From assembly GCA_015680685.1 (NCBI GenBank), contig MNCI01005876.1:82127-146126 (forward strand): a stretch of 64,000 bases of DNA, written 5' to 3'. The notes under the pieces were generated by a model. It had not been told where the DNA came from and ran no database searches. It was given only the letters and a program-made list of their open reading frames with translations. The number at the start of each line of letters is the position of its first letter. The first letter of the stretch is position 1. This stretch comes from Gnetum montanum. Taxonomy: Eukaryota; Streptophyta; Gnetopsida; Gnetales; Gnetaceae. The translations under genes and the position numbers were made by a program. Positions 35,075-46,640 of this stretch are shown here, in pieces.

Positions 35075-36660
35075 CATGCAAGCTAGTGCATGCAACTCCT
35101 CATTTGATGGATGACCTTGCTCAATTTTTCAAATCTCCTTATTTCAACTTAGTCATGGGGGAGATGGCCATCCATGCTAACTATATAAGTGGCTCTTTAG
35201 TTTTTCTACCTTTTTGTTTTACACTTTGTTATTTTTACACTTTTTTATTTTACACTTTCTTCATTTTTATACCATTTTTTTTACACTTTGTTATTTTTCT
35301 AATTTTTTACAACATTGTTAGTATGTTTTATTTTTCTTGAATATTTATACAATTTATTGTATATTTTACTTTATTTTGGTGTGAATTTTTCTTGTTTTCT
35401 AATAAAGTGCTTTATTACTAATAGGACATAGTGATGTTGTAGCTGTTTACTAATGGTGGTTTGTATTTACCATTTTGATTGCTAATATCTAGTTTCTATT
35501 TTTGAATTTTGATGACTAGTAACTCAGACAAGCTTCTCTTTCATGGAATAGGAAGTGAGTCCATGTCATCCACCCATCCACCAACTCTATGATTTTCCTG
35601 GTTTTGGAAATATGAGGTCCCTTTTTCATTAATAAAACTTTAATGAACTTGTGACCTTGGTATTTTTCAAACTTGGGAAAGATTCAAAGTTTTCAAAAGG
35701 ATGTGATTTCAAGGGGATTCAATGCCCTTTGTGCCTCTCTACTTGCTTGAGTGCATGTGTGTTTTCATGGATTTCTTACCAGTCCTTGTCGACCAATAAC
35801 AAGGAGTTGAATAAGTGTTTGCATGGTGTGGTTCCCATTCAAAAATTCATAAAAAACATAAAAAAAAAACAAACAAACAAACATGATGGAAATTCAAAGG
35901 ACACCCCTTAGACACAATAAATGAGGTACACGTAGTGGTTATGGGACTAGAAAGACACGTTACCCATGCCTGAAGGTCCCCTCTAACTAAGGCCCTTTCT
36001 CACTTCTTGAATCTCTTTTCTTCTCAAATAAGAAACAATGGTTATCTATGGGAGAATTCTTATGTCTTGAGGGGATGGAATAGTCCTAGAGTGGTGATGC
36101 GAAGTCATTGAAAGTGGTTGGTTTTGGTTTGGACTAAGGATGAAATTTTATCAGGTCATTTAACTAGAAACTCTATAGGGGACTTCATGTAACCATGATT
36201 GGTAAATCCATTCCACTCTCTATCTCATCCATCAATGCTTTTCATAACTCACCTCACTACTAGTTTTCATGTTTCTGTTTAATGTCTTAGTTTGACATGT
36301 TGAAATTCTTAAGTAGATTCTTTTAGATTCAGTTCTTAACTTTTCATAACCATTAATCAACTATGGGACCCACGGACTCCTTCAGATGAGGTTATGCATG
36401 GGCAAAAAGGGCATAAGCTTGCTATGGGGAGCATCCACTTGTATAGCTCTTAGTTGGCCTAGTTAAGTTCCTTATCCTTAGGTATTTTGGTAATCAAATC
36501 TTTTTCATTCCCCATCGATTGCATCCAACTCTGTGCTCCTTAAGGCATCTCTCCAATCTTTTGTGAAATATCAAGTCCTCTTTAGGTATCTCATTGTGTT
36601 CTAGGATTTTTGGGCTTCCATTTAACTTTAATTTCATTCACAAACTCCTTGTAGTTTTTG
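35075..36660 (+). other. Element I post-INT region
   Basis: This region aligns with the minus strand of 9600-11000 in element V. It contains the 'ttttgttttacac' array at 35214-35330, then conserved blocks such as 'gggacccacggactcc' near 36366. It diverges from V after about 36600. The hydrophobic frame at 35014-35340 is the array read through and is not an envelope gene. Confidence 0.65.
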
Positions 36661-36691
36661 AATTTTGACTTGGTTAACGATGGTCAATAGC

Positions 36692-36784
36692 TGCATCGAC
36701 TAGGCCCAATCGACGTAGCTAGTCACATCAACTAGGCCCCATCAACAAGGCCTAGTCAATGCATGAAAAAAATTCTATATATAG
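36692..36784 (+). promoter_or_regulatory. U3-like palindrome array plus TATA inside element I
   Basis: Words 'catcgactaggccc', 'aatcgacg', 'catcaactaggcccc' and 'caaggcctagtc' repeat at 36692-36763. They are followed by a TATA-like 'tatatata' at 36776-36783. The word type and the spacing to the TATA resemble the LTR of this element (array 40381-40466, TATA 40493-40500), but this lies in the internal region, about 500 bp before the extra 3' ORF. It could be an internal promoter or a remnant of another LTR. Confidence 0.45.
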
Positions 36785-37249
36785 TGCCCACCACTTAGGA
36801 ATTTTTTTAACCATTTGCTTCAAATGTAAGGGGAGTTTTTGAAATTTTTTAGAGCTCAAAACCTTCTAAAGCCTATAACTTTTAAATCGTTTGTTTGATT
36901 CATTTCATTCTTTAGTCATGCAGCTTTCAAAAGTATGCTTTACATCATGGGGCCCATAAACCTTAGGTTTTTGATAAAAGTTTTTAAGAAATTTTCTAAC
37001 TTCCCCATGGGTTTAATGAATAAAATAATATTAAATCATCAACCCATGGAAGTTAAACCCTTCCAACACACTCTGGTAACCTATTTAATCAAAAAAATAA
37101 TACAGTAATATTAAAATAATTGAACTAGCCATGATCACAACTTAGCCAAGTGTAACTACCCCAAGAGATAAGGTATTTCAAATGTTTTAAAGTTACACAA
37201 TAAGTGCTAATCCTTGGTCATGTTGTGATTACAAATGACACCTAGATCA

Positions 37250-40150
37250 AAATGCTTACAAGAAGAAGGACCATCCCAACTAAAGGACAAATGGTCTAGA
37301 GTTGGAAGAGAGTAGTAAGAACAAGCCCAAGAATAGGTAGAAAAAACTCATGTGATAGGACCTCTTTGGGATGAGCCCAAAGTGGAATCTATCTAACAGA
37401 TTCTTAAGAAAGTAATCGTAACTAAAAAATCCCATTGAGATGAGGTGCCATAACTAGTGCCATGAACTCTGGTTACATTGACTTAAGCCTACCTTGATTA
37501 GATCAAGCCTCATGACATCCAACATTCAGTTCTCTAAAAATTAAACTTTGGACCATTCTTAGAACATGCTCTAGTAGAAGTCAATATGTAGTTGCACAAC
37601 TATTTCATGTGGCAAATTATCACTTCTAGTGGGAAATGGTACATGGGAGAGACATATCTCTTCTAGAATGGTAGGTGGGCAGAAGCCACTATGAAGATCA
37701 AGGACATTCATGTGTCCTACTTGGTGGAGGTCATTATGCAGGCCCTTGGGTTATCTGACATTGGAAAAAATTTGGTAGAGATCTCCATAAAAGTAAACTT
37801 GGAGGCAGAGAAGGAGTGAACCTAGTAGTGTTATGGAGTGGACCATAAGGATTATGGTGCATTCACCCCAGTGGAGCATGTATATTTGAAGATAGTAACC
37901 TATCATCTCAATTTGATGGTGAGGCCTAGTAAGGTAACTATTTTTTCCACCTGTGCATGTGTTGCTCTGAGTAAAAAATTCCCTATGAACCTTCCACAAT
38001 TGATCTATTTGGAGATAAAGAAGCAATTTAAGGAAAATGAATGTGGAAGGAAGGCCTTTCCCTTTCCATACCTCATTAGAAAACTACGTAAAAGGGTAGG
38101 AATAGTTGGCTATGCCAATGGTACAATCAGACATGCTCCTTCTACCTCTTGGGTAGAAATGATAAAAGACAAGACTCTTGCCACAACCAAGAAAGAGAAG
38201 TAGCAACTACCACCTCCATCATCCACTCACAAAACAACGTTGGAGTCCCATGCTACCCCTTAAAGAATGCATGAGATCTTAGAGCAACTCTTGCATGAGT
38301 AAGAGTAGTGAGCAGGAATGAGTAGTGATGATCCATTTGTGTATTGCCTAGCCATGAGCCACCTTAACAAAGTGGATTGAATCATTAGCTAGATGAAGTG
38401 ACGTGAACCAATTTTCTTAGTCCAAAGAATGAAGCTGCCCATGAGATTAAATCCTAGTGCTTGAGAGATAATGATATCTCTCTTACAATAGCGACAATTC
38501 CTTGAAATCTTTAGGAATGCTGGTACTTTCTCATTATGCTTGGAGGAGGATGAGGGGGTAACTATCTTGGTGATGCAACACCATGGGTAGGAGATAGTGG
38601 CAAAGGTGGTTGTTGATAGAATTTTTGAAGCATTTAATGCACTTGCAACATCTGTACTAGATTTTTTTATGCTTAGAGATGTGTAGACATTTGTAGGAAT
38701 AGTTAGCAGTAGATTAAGCACAGTCCAACATGAGGAGTTGTTGGATTGACTAGTGGGAATTGAATAACTGATTTCAGATTTCTTTGATCTTCTGGATATA
38801 ATCACTACAACCTAGTTGGAGCTATTGAAAGTAAGGAAGAAAATGCATTATTATGGAAGGAAAACGTAAAATAGCCTAGGCTCAAAACCAATGCTTGGCT
38901 ACGATGGTTGTTGAATTAAGAGCATACCTTGTTAATCCTGCATTCCTCAGCCATGTACTGAACCATGATGAAGCTTTTCAATAGCTTCAGGACAAGCTTA
39001 AGATGGCTAAGGATGCAAAGGAGATAATGATCTTTGATCAATCCTTGGACGATGTTACCATGCATAATATTCCAAAGGCCTTGGATCAGACTTGCCAGGA
39101 GAATGTCACTTTGACTGTAGAAAAGCATTGCTTGTAGAATGTTGATGTGTAGAAGCATTAAAGACAAGATTTTATCCATTAATAGTAGGAGTAACTAGCC
39201 GGAGTGAACATTGAATTGAGTAGATTGATAGCTAAAAACAAAAATCTCTCCATGGAGGAAGTTCAAGCTCTTTTTCAAAAATTTGCAATAGAGGTAGTTG
39301 CCTAGAAAAATAAGGTTCTCAAGTTTGAGAGAGTCAAAAATCACTATAGAGATGAGGTTGGTATATAAAAATAAATCAATGAAAAAAATATTCAGATGAT
39401 GAAGGAAAAAGTTAATGTGCCCCTCCAACAGCTCAAGGAAAGAGGTAATGTCTGGTAGCCTATCTTTAATGGGCTTAATGACTACAACAAGGTGGAGATT
39501 CGCATGAAGGAGCTATAGATTGAGGAGATGATGGAGCACATGGAGCTTGGAAATCTTTGTTATGAAAATATGGCAATGTTGATTGTCAGATGGTTGTGGT
39601 TTGAATTGGAGAAATAGGTGGCCAATTTGTACTTGCTGTACGAAGCTGAGTTCAAGCATCATAAAGACACCAAGTAGAAGCTTGAGGTGGCAAATGCAGA
39701 ACTTGATGTTCTCAAGTAGTGCTTCTCTAATCAAAGATATATAGCTAAGAACTTGTCCAAGAGAATGAGTTACTACTAGGAGTTGCAGAATGCAGTAAAG
39801 GCATTTGATGTTGAATGCAAACTTTTCATTGTCTAGTTCATCAATGGAAAGGAGCTATTCCTAGAAATGCCCTATCCTTGGGATGTTCCAACATTGACCC
39901 ACATTTGCGATGTAGCATAAACCATGAATGATTCCAAGAGTAAGGAGGAGAAAATGAAGGCATTGTTGGATTCCTTCCATCTTCCACTAGAAGTTGTAGC
40001 TGCCATAGGACAACCACAATTACCTTAACCACTATGTGTGCCTGAAGTAGAAGAAGGTCCTTCAGAGCGTCAGGAACCTCCACTACTTGGGACCATTCAA
40101 ACTTCTTCTTCATCTATGCACCATTAGAGGAATAGTATTTGTGATTTTTG
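37250..40150 (+). pseudogene. Extra 3' ORF of element I: Transposase_32-like plus coiled coil
   Basis: This long degraded coding region lies between INT and the 3' LTR. Its best part is open at 37838-38203. There 'LNLMVRPSKVTIFSTCACVA' leads to 'NLPQLIYLEIKKQ' and 'FPFPYLIRKLRKRVGIVGY', a layout I recognise from the plant 'putative plant transposon protein' domain (Transposase_32 type) found in Tat/Athila-related ORFs. Upstream is 'IKDIHVSYLVEVIMQALGLS' (about 37690-37750). Downstream, frames give charged, heptad-like stretches such as 'NKNLSMEEVQALFQKFAIE' (39232-39300) and 'LEVANAELDVLK', then 'KEEKMKALLDSFHLPLEV' and an acidic/Ser-rich end near 40120. More than 15 stops occur. The function is unknown; V, III and IV lack it. 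Confidence 0.6.
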
Positions 40151-40356
40151 TCTTGGTGTTTAATTTTTTTGTCCTAAACACCAAAATTTTGTAATGATTG
40201 TAATTCCATACAATCAAGCACTTAGTGTTTATTTGTGTTTGTGTTTGTGAATGTTAGTAGTTTGTCAATAATTCCATACCTTCCCAAAATTTTACAAGAA
40301 ACTTGTTCCTCCTTTTATTTAGTTGAGGACGAGTTTTCATGCAATCATGGGGTGTA

Positions 40357-41237
40357 TGATGAGTCATGTTTTCTTGGGTTTCGTTGACGAGGCCTCGTCG
40401 ATGTGGTCCCATCGATGCAACCTTGTCAATGCAACCACATTGACATGGGATTTGATTCATTGATGTAGTGTCTACTTTCTCCTATAAATAAGTACTCATT
40501 CATCATGTTTATGGCATCTTTGGTCATAGGTGTAGTGTAGTTCTAACAATTTTCTTGCTTGAAGGTTAGAATATTTTTCTAAATGCTTGCAGTAGAAGTC
40601 AAAGAGTGTACAGATCTTTATTTGAGCATTACTGTACCTGAGCACGATAGTGTATGCGGTAATAAATATAAGCTTTTTAATAAACCTTAGAGCACTTTGA
40701 AATTAATTAATTAATTATTTATGTATTTAATGTTTTATGAAATTTCTTTTATGCTTTAAGTAATTAAGCTAAATTAAACAGTGATTAATTAAGCACATAA
40801 ATACAACCACTTCGAGCATATGCTTGGCACTTGGTAATCCCAGTAATGCTTAACATTTGGTAACCCAGTCGCATTAAACATGTTGAAGATGTGTACGGAA
40901 AGTGGGAATGGATGCTTATGTTAGGATGAGCTAGGCATAGATAGTTAGATTCAATTAGCAATTTAATTATTTTATTTTATTTTATACATTATTCTTTACC
41001 CTTAGGTGACTTAAAGTATAAAACATAAAAATGACAAAAATCATATGCCTTAGTTACACTTAACCATACCTTTGCATGTCACAAGTGTAATTGGGAAGAT
41101 AATGATTACAATGGTTAGCTTCACTTCCTAGAGACCAGTGTACTTAGAAGGCTATAAGTCCATGGAATTCGACTGGATCACGCATGAACACTTAGTGATT
41201 TGTATGGTTGGGCATAGGGTCTACTCTCCACTCATCA
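40357..41237 (+). repeat. Element I 3' LTR (881 bp)
   Basis: It starts TGATGAGTCATG and ends CTCCACTCATCA, and is preceded by a short polypurine tract, 'catggggtgta' (40346-40356). The 'gttgacg/cgtcgatg/catcgatg' array lies at 40381-40466 and the TATA at 40493-40500. Paired motifs 'ggtaatccc' and 'ggtaaccca' lie near 40832-40870. Confidence 0.92.
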
Positions 41238-41242
41238 CTAAG

Positions 41243-41960
41243 AAAGAATCAAGTATATGCTCAATCCTCTAAGTGCTCATTTTGGCAAAAATAAGTACAA
41301 TTTCTTGGTCACATCATAGTATCAAAAGGAGGGATAACAGTTGATCCAGTGAAGACTCAAGTAATTTGGGATTGGTCAAGGCTAGGTATGGTAATGGAAG
41401 TGAAAAGTTTCTTAGGGTTAGGAAGTTAGTATTGAAGGTTTGTTAAAGATTTTGCTATAATTACATCTCATTTAACTAAGTTATTAAGGAAGGATCAATC
41501 ATTTTAGTAGATAGAAATGTGTGAGCAAGCATTTTCAGAATTAAAGAAACAACTCATATTAGCTCCTATTTTAGTATCACCAACTCTAAGTAAACCATTA
41601 GATGTGTATATTGATGCTTCAAATAAAGGATTAGGATGTGTCCTTATGGAAGAAAGACATGTTATTGCCTATGTTTCTTAACAATTAAAGAATTGTGAAG
41701 TTCAGCATCCTTTGCATGATATGAAGTTAGTAGTTATTATTTTTGCACTAAAGATATGGAGACATTATATGTTTGAGTAGAGATTAACTTTGTGGATAGA
41801 TCATAAGAGTTTGCAATATTTTATGACCTAGCCACAATTAAATTTGTGGTAAAGAAGATGGATTGAGTTAATTATAGACTTTGATTTTGATATTAAATAT
41901 CATTCTGGAAAAGCAAATATAGTAGCAGATGCACTTAGCAGGAACATAGGTAAGATAAAT
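41243..41960 (+). pseudogene. Element II RT part 2 and RNase H
   Basis: This is the continuation of the RT broken at 20440. The block 'VQFLGHIIVSKGGITVDPVK' is interrupted by a small frame change (41295-41355), then come 'VKSFLGLGSY*RFVKDFA' and 'LTKLLRKDQSF'. RNase H includes 'PLDVYIDASNKGLGCVLM' (41596-41650), 'NCEVQHPLHDMKLVVIIFAL' (41692-41750) and '[20 protein letters not shown]' (41881-41940). The motif order is as expected for a chromovirus. Stops are scattered through it. Confidence 0.85.
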
Positions 41961-43060
41961 ATCTTGGTTATGCAATTAAGTTTAATAGATGAGATTATTG
42001 AATAACAAAATTTAGATATTTGATTATTTATAATAAGATGAAAAAGGTGAGTTGAGATTTAAAGCTAGATTGTATGAACCTAGAGTGTTAAAGTAGAAAA
42101 TGTTGAAAGAGGCTCATACTAGCAAATATCAAATGCATCCTAGAGGTGGTAAAATATTTCAAATCTTAAGAAGATAATATTGGTGGCCTAAGATGAAGTA
42201 AGAGATAGTTAATTTTTTTTGAAAATGCTTAATTTATCAATAAATCAAAGTTGAAGATTAAAAACTAAGAGGACTATTTCATGTTCATGACATACCTTAA
42301 TGGAAATGGAAGGTTATTAGCATGGACTTCATTTTAGGATTACCAAAGATAAGAAGAAAACATGATCTTGTATTGATAGTGGTGGAGTTGTTAATAAAAT
42401 ATTTTCATTTTCTTTCTACCCAATTCATTGTAATTTTTGAGAATGTCACTAAGTTATTTATCAAGGAGATTGTCAGATTACATGATATTCTAGTTAAGAT
42501 AATATTTGATAGGGATCCTAAGTTTATCTCAAGATTTTGGCAAGTATTTTAAGTAGTTTTAGGTTCTAAATTAAATATAAGTTCTACTTATCATCCTCAA
42601 ATGGATGGGTAAAACCTAGAAGATATGCTTCAAGCTTGTACACTTCAATATAAAGAGGGTTTGGAGGAAATATTACATTTAGTAGAATTTGCATATAACA
42701 ACAGGTATTAAGCAAGTATCAAAGCTACTCCTAATGAAATACTTTATGGAAGATCTTGTCAATCATCTATTTGTTAGACTGCTATGGAGGATAGAATGCA
42801 ATGAAGAACAAACATAATTGATCAAACTATGGAACACGTTCAGACAGTCCAAGGGTACATTAAGGCTTCTCAAGATAGGTACACTAAGTATGCTAACTTT
42901 AGAAGAAGACCTCTAAAATTTCAAGTTGGTGATTATGTCTTCTTAAAAATGTCTCTAAAGAAAGGATTGATGAGATTTGGGTAGAAAGATAAGTTAGCTC
43001 CAAGACATGTAGGTCCACTTGAAAGAGTCAAAAAATTGGAAAAGTAGCATATCAAATAGC
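41960..43060 (+). pseudogene. Element II integrase (pseudogene)
   Basis: A degenerate HHCC region lies near 42115-42250. The core is open at 42322-42552, 'MDFILGLPKIRRKHDLVLIV'. A Glu stands in 'VVELLIKYFHFL' where the family has 'VVDRLTK', so that Asp is lost. The second catalytic region, 'IIFDRDPKFISRFW', is intact. The third, 'SSTYHPQMDG*NLED', keeps the Glu after a stop. 'VGDYVFLKMSLKKGLMRFG' (42926-42982) is the GPY/F-like lead-in. It was once the enzyme for insertion and is now broken. Confidence 0.82.
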
Positions 43061-43340
43061 TTTGCCACCAAGTTTTGGAGGAATCCATGATGTCTTCCAT
43101 GTTTCTCTTATAAAGAAGTATGTTCTAGATGAAAGCCATGTTATACAATGGGAAGAAATAGATCTGCAACTAAATATTACTTACCAAGAATACCCCATCA
43201 AAAACATAATAGAAAAAAATAAAGACAACTACAGAGTACAATAATTCCTATAGTGAAAGTTATTTGGAAATAATACAGGAATCAAGAGGCAACTAGGGAA
43301 ACTAATACAGATATAGGAATTAAGTTTCCTCATATTGTCT
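43060..43340 (+). pseudogene. Element II chromovirus C-terminal domain (remnant)
   Basis: The sequence 'PPSFGGIHDVFHVSLIKKYV', then 'HVIQWEEIDLQLNITYQE' (43062-43185), is the conserved plant chromovirus stretch that precedes the chromodomain. Frames beyond it give 'KVIWK', 'NQEATRE' and 'FPHIV', the remains of a group-II chromodomain-like tail (family knowledge: 'VKVLWRN...EEATWE'). This supports Tekay/Del assignment. The frame is closed by a stop after 43244. Confidence 0.8.
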
Positions 43341-43740
43341 AGGAGGAAAATTCTTGGAGGGAAGGAATGTCACAACCTAAAAATTTGCAAAGAGCTATTT
43401 AAATTATGCATGTGATTAATTTTTTAATTTTATCAAATGCATTTCAATATCTTAGCTCTAATATTCATAGTTAAATCATAGGATTATATTACTATCATTA
43501 TTGTTATTATTTTTGTTGTTATTAGTAGCTTCCTACATAAGTTAATGCAGTCTACTTGCTAGGATACTTTATTAAAGTTTTGCATCCTTGTTTTACCACT
43601 ATTGGATTTTAGTCATAGATCTACTAAATATTTTATGATTAAATATTGAAATCTAGTTATCCCAAAAAGATATTTTTGTTAGTTATCATGTCTTGAAAAG
43701 TATTTCATGATGCATTTTTTATTCTTTATGCATAGTCAGT

Positions 43741-44630
43741 TGATGAGTGGCGAGGTACGCCTACACTCAACCATACGAATACGAGTGTAACACGCGTGAT
43801 CCAATCGAACTCCATAGACTAAGTGCCTACACACCTTATGGAACACTTAAGGTTAATTATTCGTTGTCTTCCCAGACTTATATTTGTCACGGTGTATGGT
43901 TAAGTAAGTCTGAGGTATATGATTTTTATAGCTTTTTTTGTTTTATCTCCTATGCTGAGAGGTGAAGGGTTGAAGAGACTAATTACTAAATCTAACTAAC
44001 TAACTAAGTCTGAATTAACCTAGAATTAGCATCCATTCCCACTTACCGTTCACACCCTGAACTGATGCAACCTTACTTACCAAATGCTAATCGTTGCTGG
44101 GATCACCAAGTGTAACACACGTGCTTGAAGCGGTCGTACTGAGGCACTTAACTAGGAGAGAAGGGTTGAGAAAGATTTAATAACTAATAAAGTGATTAAA
44201 TGGTAAATAGTAAATAATAGTAAATAAAATCCTAATTAGCCTATTTCATGCACTACAAGGTTTATCCAAGAAGTTCGTCTTTATTGCCGTACACAAACTT
44301 GTGTTCAGGTACAATGTTTGCTTGCATAAAGATCTGTTCACTTTGGAGTTCCTACTATGGGCACATGGAAAATATTCTATCTCTGGAGGGATCAAACTAC
44401 CAAAGTTTCACTACGGTCTAAGCCTAGGATGAGAAACAAGGGAGAGCCACCTCTTATTTATAGATATGACTGTGCACCGCAATATTGTGTACACGATATC
44501 ACGGGGGACGATGCGGTATCGTGTGGGATGCGATATCACGGGGGACGACACGATATCGTGTATGCGATATCACATGGGATGCGATATTACGGAGGCCATG
44601 ATATTGCATACATGATATCGCATCCCATCA
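43741..44630 (-). repeat. Element IV 3' LTR (890 bp) with long GATATC array
   Basis: It starts TGATGAGTGGCGAGGTACGC and ends GCATCCCATCA. A reverse TATA lies at 44455-44462. An array of 'cgatatcacgggggacg', 'cgatatcgtgt' and 'gcgatatcaca' words lies at about 44475-44625. The polypurine tract complement 'tacccccatg' starts at 44631. Confidence 0.92.
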
Positions 44631-46640
44631 TACCCCCATGACTAAATGAAAACTCGTCCTCGAGTTCCTTACAAAATATTGGGATGGTATGGGATTATTG
44701 ACTCAAATGGAACTAATGGGATGACATGTGAATGGATCATCATTACAAGACACAACAAAACTGGTGTTCATGAAAAAAAGGGTGAACACCTTTTACATTG
44801 ACATCAGGCCTTATTTGACAGCTAAAAAAGAGAGAGAGAAAGAAGTTTTGCTACTGCCAACACCAAGATTGTGCCTTTCGTTGTCTATCCATAAGCGCGC
44901 CATCGATCTTGCTCCTTGCATAGCTACTTCAGCATTGATCCATTCTAAGTGTCCCTACCAGATCCAATTCGTTGTTGCATGATTGCCATATGCACACACA
45001 ACATAGTCTTATATTAGCAAGGGTAAATGAATTTCAATGTAGTTGATACCTTGCTTCTGTGAAAGGTCCATTGGCTGAGTTGTGGTATGGCTGATACGAG
45101 TCTGGAGATATACTATTGATGATTACCGAAGGTGTAGGAATTAGGAGAAAATCAAAAAAATTGGGCCCCATACCCCCATGACTAATCACAAACCTTCAGT
45201 AGCGATAGAATGGAGAAAGAAAAGGAATAAGAAAGATGAAAAAAAAGAGACAACTATAATGTCGATGAAATGGATGTCAAGATGGGAATGAACAAAATAG
45301 AGTTAATTGCAAAATGTTAAGGGAAAGAATTTAACGGATGCACCAAGTAAGAATGCTAGTGGGTCCTCCCCAAAGCAGGCTTATGCCCTTAATGCCCTGA
45401 CAAACCCACATTCAAAGAGTTCATAGGCTCTGGGAACGTCATTTGGAACAAGAGTTAAAGTCTTAATCACAAGAATTTACCTTAAAGAAAATAATATACT
45501 AATTGGTAATGAGTCAACCAAAATATATACTAATGATACAATCGGTAATGAGGTGAACAATGGAGAGAAGGGTGGAGAGAAGAGAATGGAATGGAATCCC
45601 AAGAACAAGGTGGTGTATAGCCCTTTGTGTGTGTCATGATTAATGTGACTTAGCAAATCTCATTCCAACTCTAGCCTCAAACCAACCACATCCAGCAACT
45701 TCACATTAATGCACTCGACCGATCCATCCTCTTGAATAACAAGAATGCCTTCACCCAAGAGCCACCACCATTCCGATGAAACAAGGAGGAGAGAATGGGA
45801 AGTGAGAAGGGCCTTAGTTAGAGGGAACAACATTTTTTTTGGTTCCATAACTAGTGCTTGTAGCCCAAATGATTATTTCGTCTAAGGGGTGTGCTTTGAA
45901 TTCTCACTGTTTTTTTTATTTTTATTTTTTTTATTTTATGTGTTTATACGTGAGAACCACACCATGCAAAGACTTTGTTATTTTTATTTCTCAGCTTCTC
46001 GATAATTGGGTAACGCCGAAATGGTAAGAAAACTCAAGAAGAAAACATCCAAGCACCCAAGAGAATGGCCAACACAAATGCATCAATTTTTCTTGAAGTG
46101 ACACCCTTTTCAATCCTTGAGTCCTTCCTTAGTTTGAGAAATGCCCAGTCACCGATTCATTAGAGTTCTTATTTAGGAAGAGACTGTACATTTTCAAGAT
46201 AAGAGAGACCATAGAACTTGTGGATGGATGGATGAAGTGGACTCATTACCTGCTACATCAAAAGAGACATACCTTAGTATTAATATCATGACTTAAAGGT
46301 AAAAACCAAACATTAGCAATCAGTACAAAAATAGTTCATACCATCATGAAGAACACTGATTGGGTGACAAACTTACAAGATGGATCACATGCACACACAC
46401 ACACACACACAAAATGAAAAAGTATAACGATGTTGTAAAACAAAAACAAGAAAATTTAAAGAAATTTGTAAAACAAAAATGTGTAAAACAAAAAATTTGT
46501 AAAACAAAAACATGTAAGAAAAAAACATGTAAAACAAAAACTTAAAAGAATTGAGGGCCTCAATGTATTAGCACAGGTGGACATCTCTCCCATGAATGAA
46601 TGGAAAGGGAGAGATCTGAAATAATGAGCGTCTATTTGAA
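44631..46640 (-). other. Element IV post-INT region
   Basis: The conserved noncoding region of the superfamily, including 'ggtcctccccaaagcaggc' near 45363. A (CA)n microsatellite lies at 46392-46411, and an array of 'gtaaaacaaaaa' words at 46433-46545. The boundary with the coding part is near 46629 after 'ataatgagc'. Confidence 0.65.

Larger units (their letters stand above)
20441..41237 (+). mobile_element. Element I: Asp-primer Ty3/gypsy with long 3' ORF, itself a host
   Basis: It is bounded by LTRs that start TGATGAGT and end CTCATCA, and flanked by an exact 5-bp duplication CTAAG (20436-20440 and 41238-41242). It splits the RT of element II. Removing two solo LTRs and element III leaves about 12.8 kb: LTR, Asp primer site, gag, PR, linker, RT, RNase H, INT, post-INT region, U3-like array with a TATA, extra ORF, polypurine tract, LTR. 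Tat/Athila-like affiliation is inferred from the tRNA-Asp primer site and the gag/INT sequences. The net size suits those clades. Confidence 0.88.

Noticed and set aside
44475-44630. Possible CRISPR-like or satellite array
   Set aside because: The repeated words are short, irregular and palindromic and lie at a fixed place in LTRs; there are no uniform repeats and spacers.
46360-46545. Lys-rich 61-codon frame
   Set aside because: It is a (CA)n microsatellite plus the 'gtaaaacaaaaa' array read as codons.
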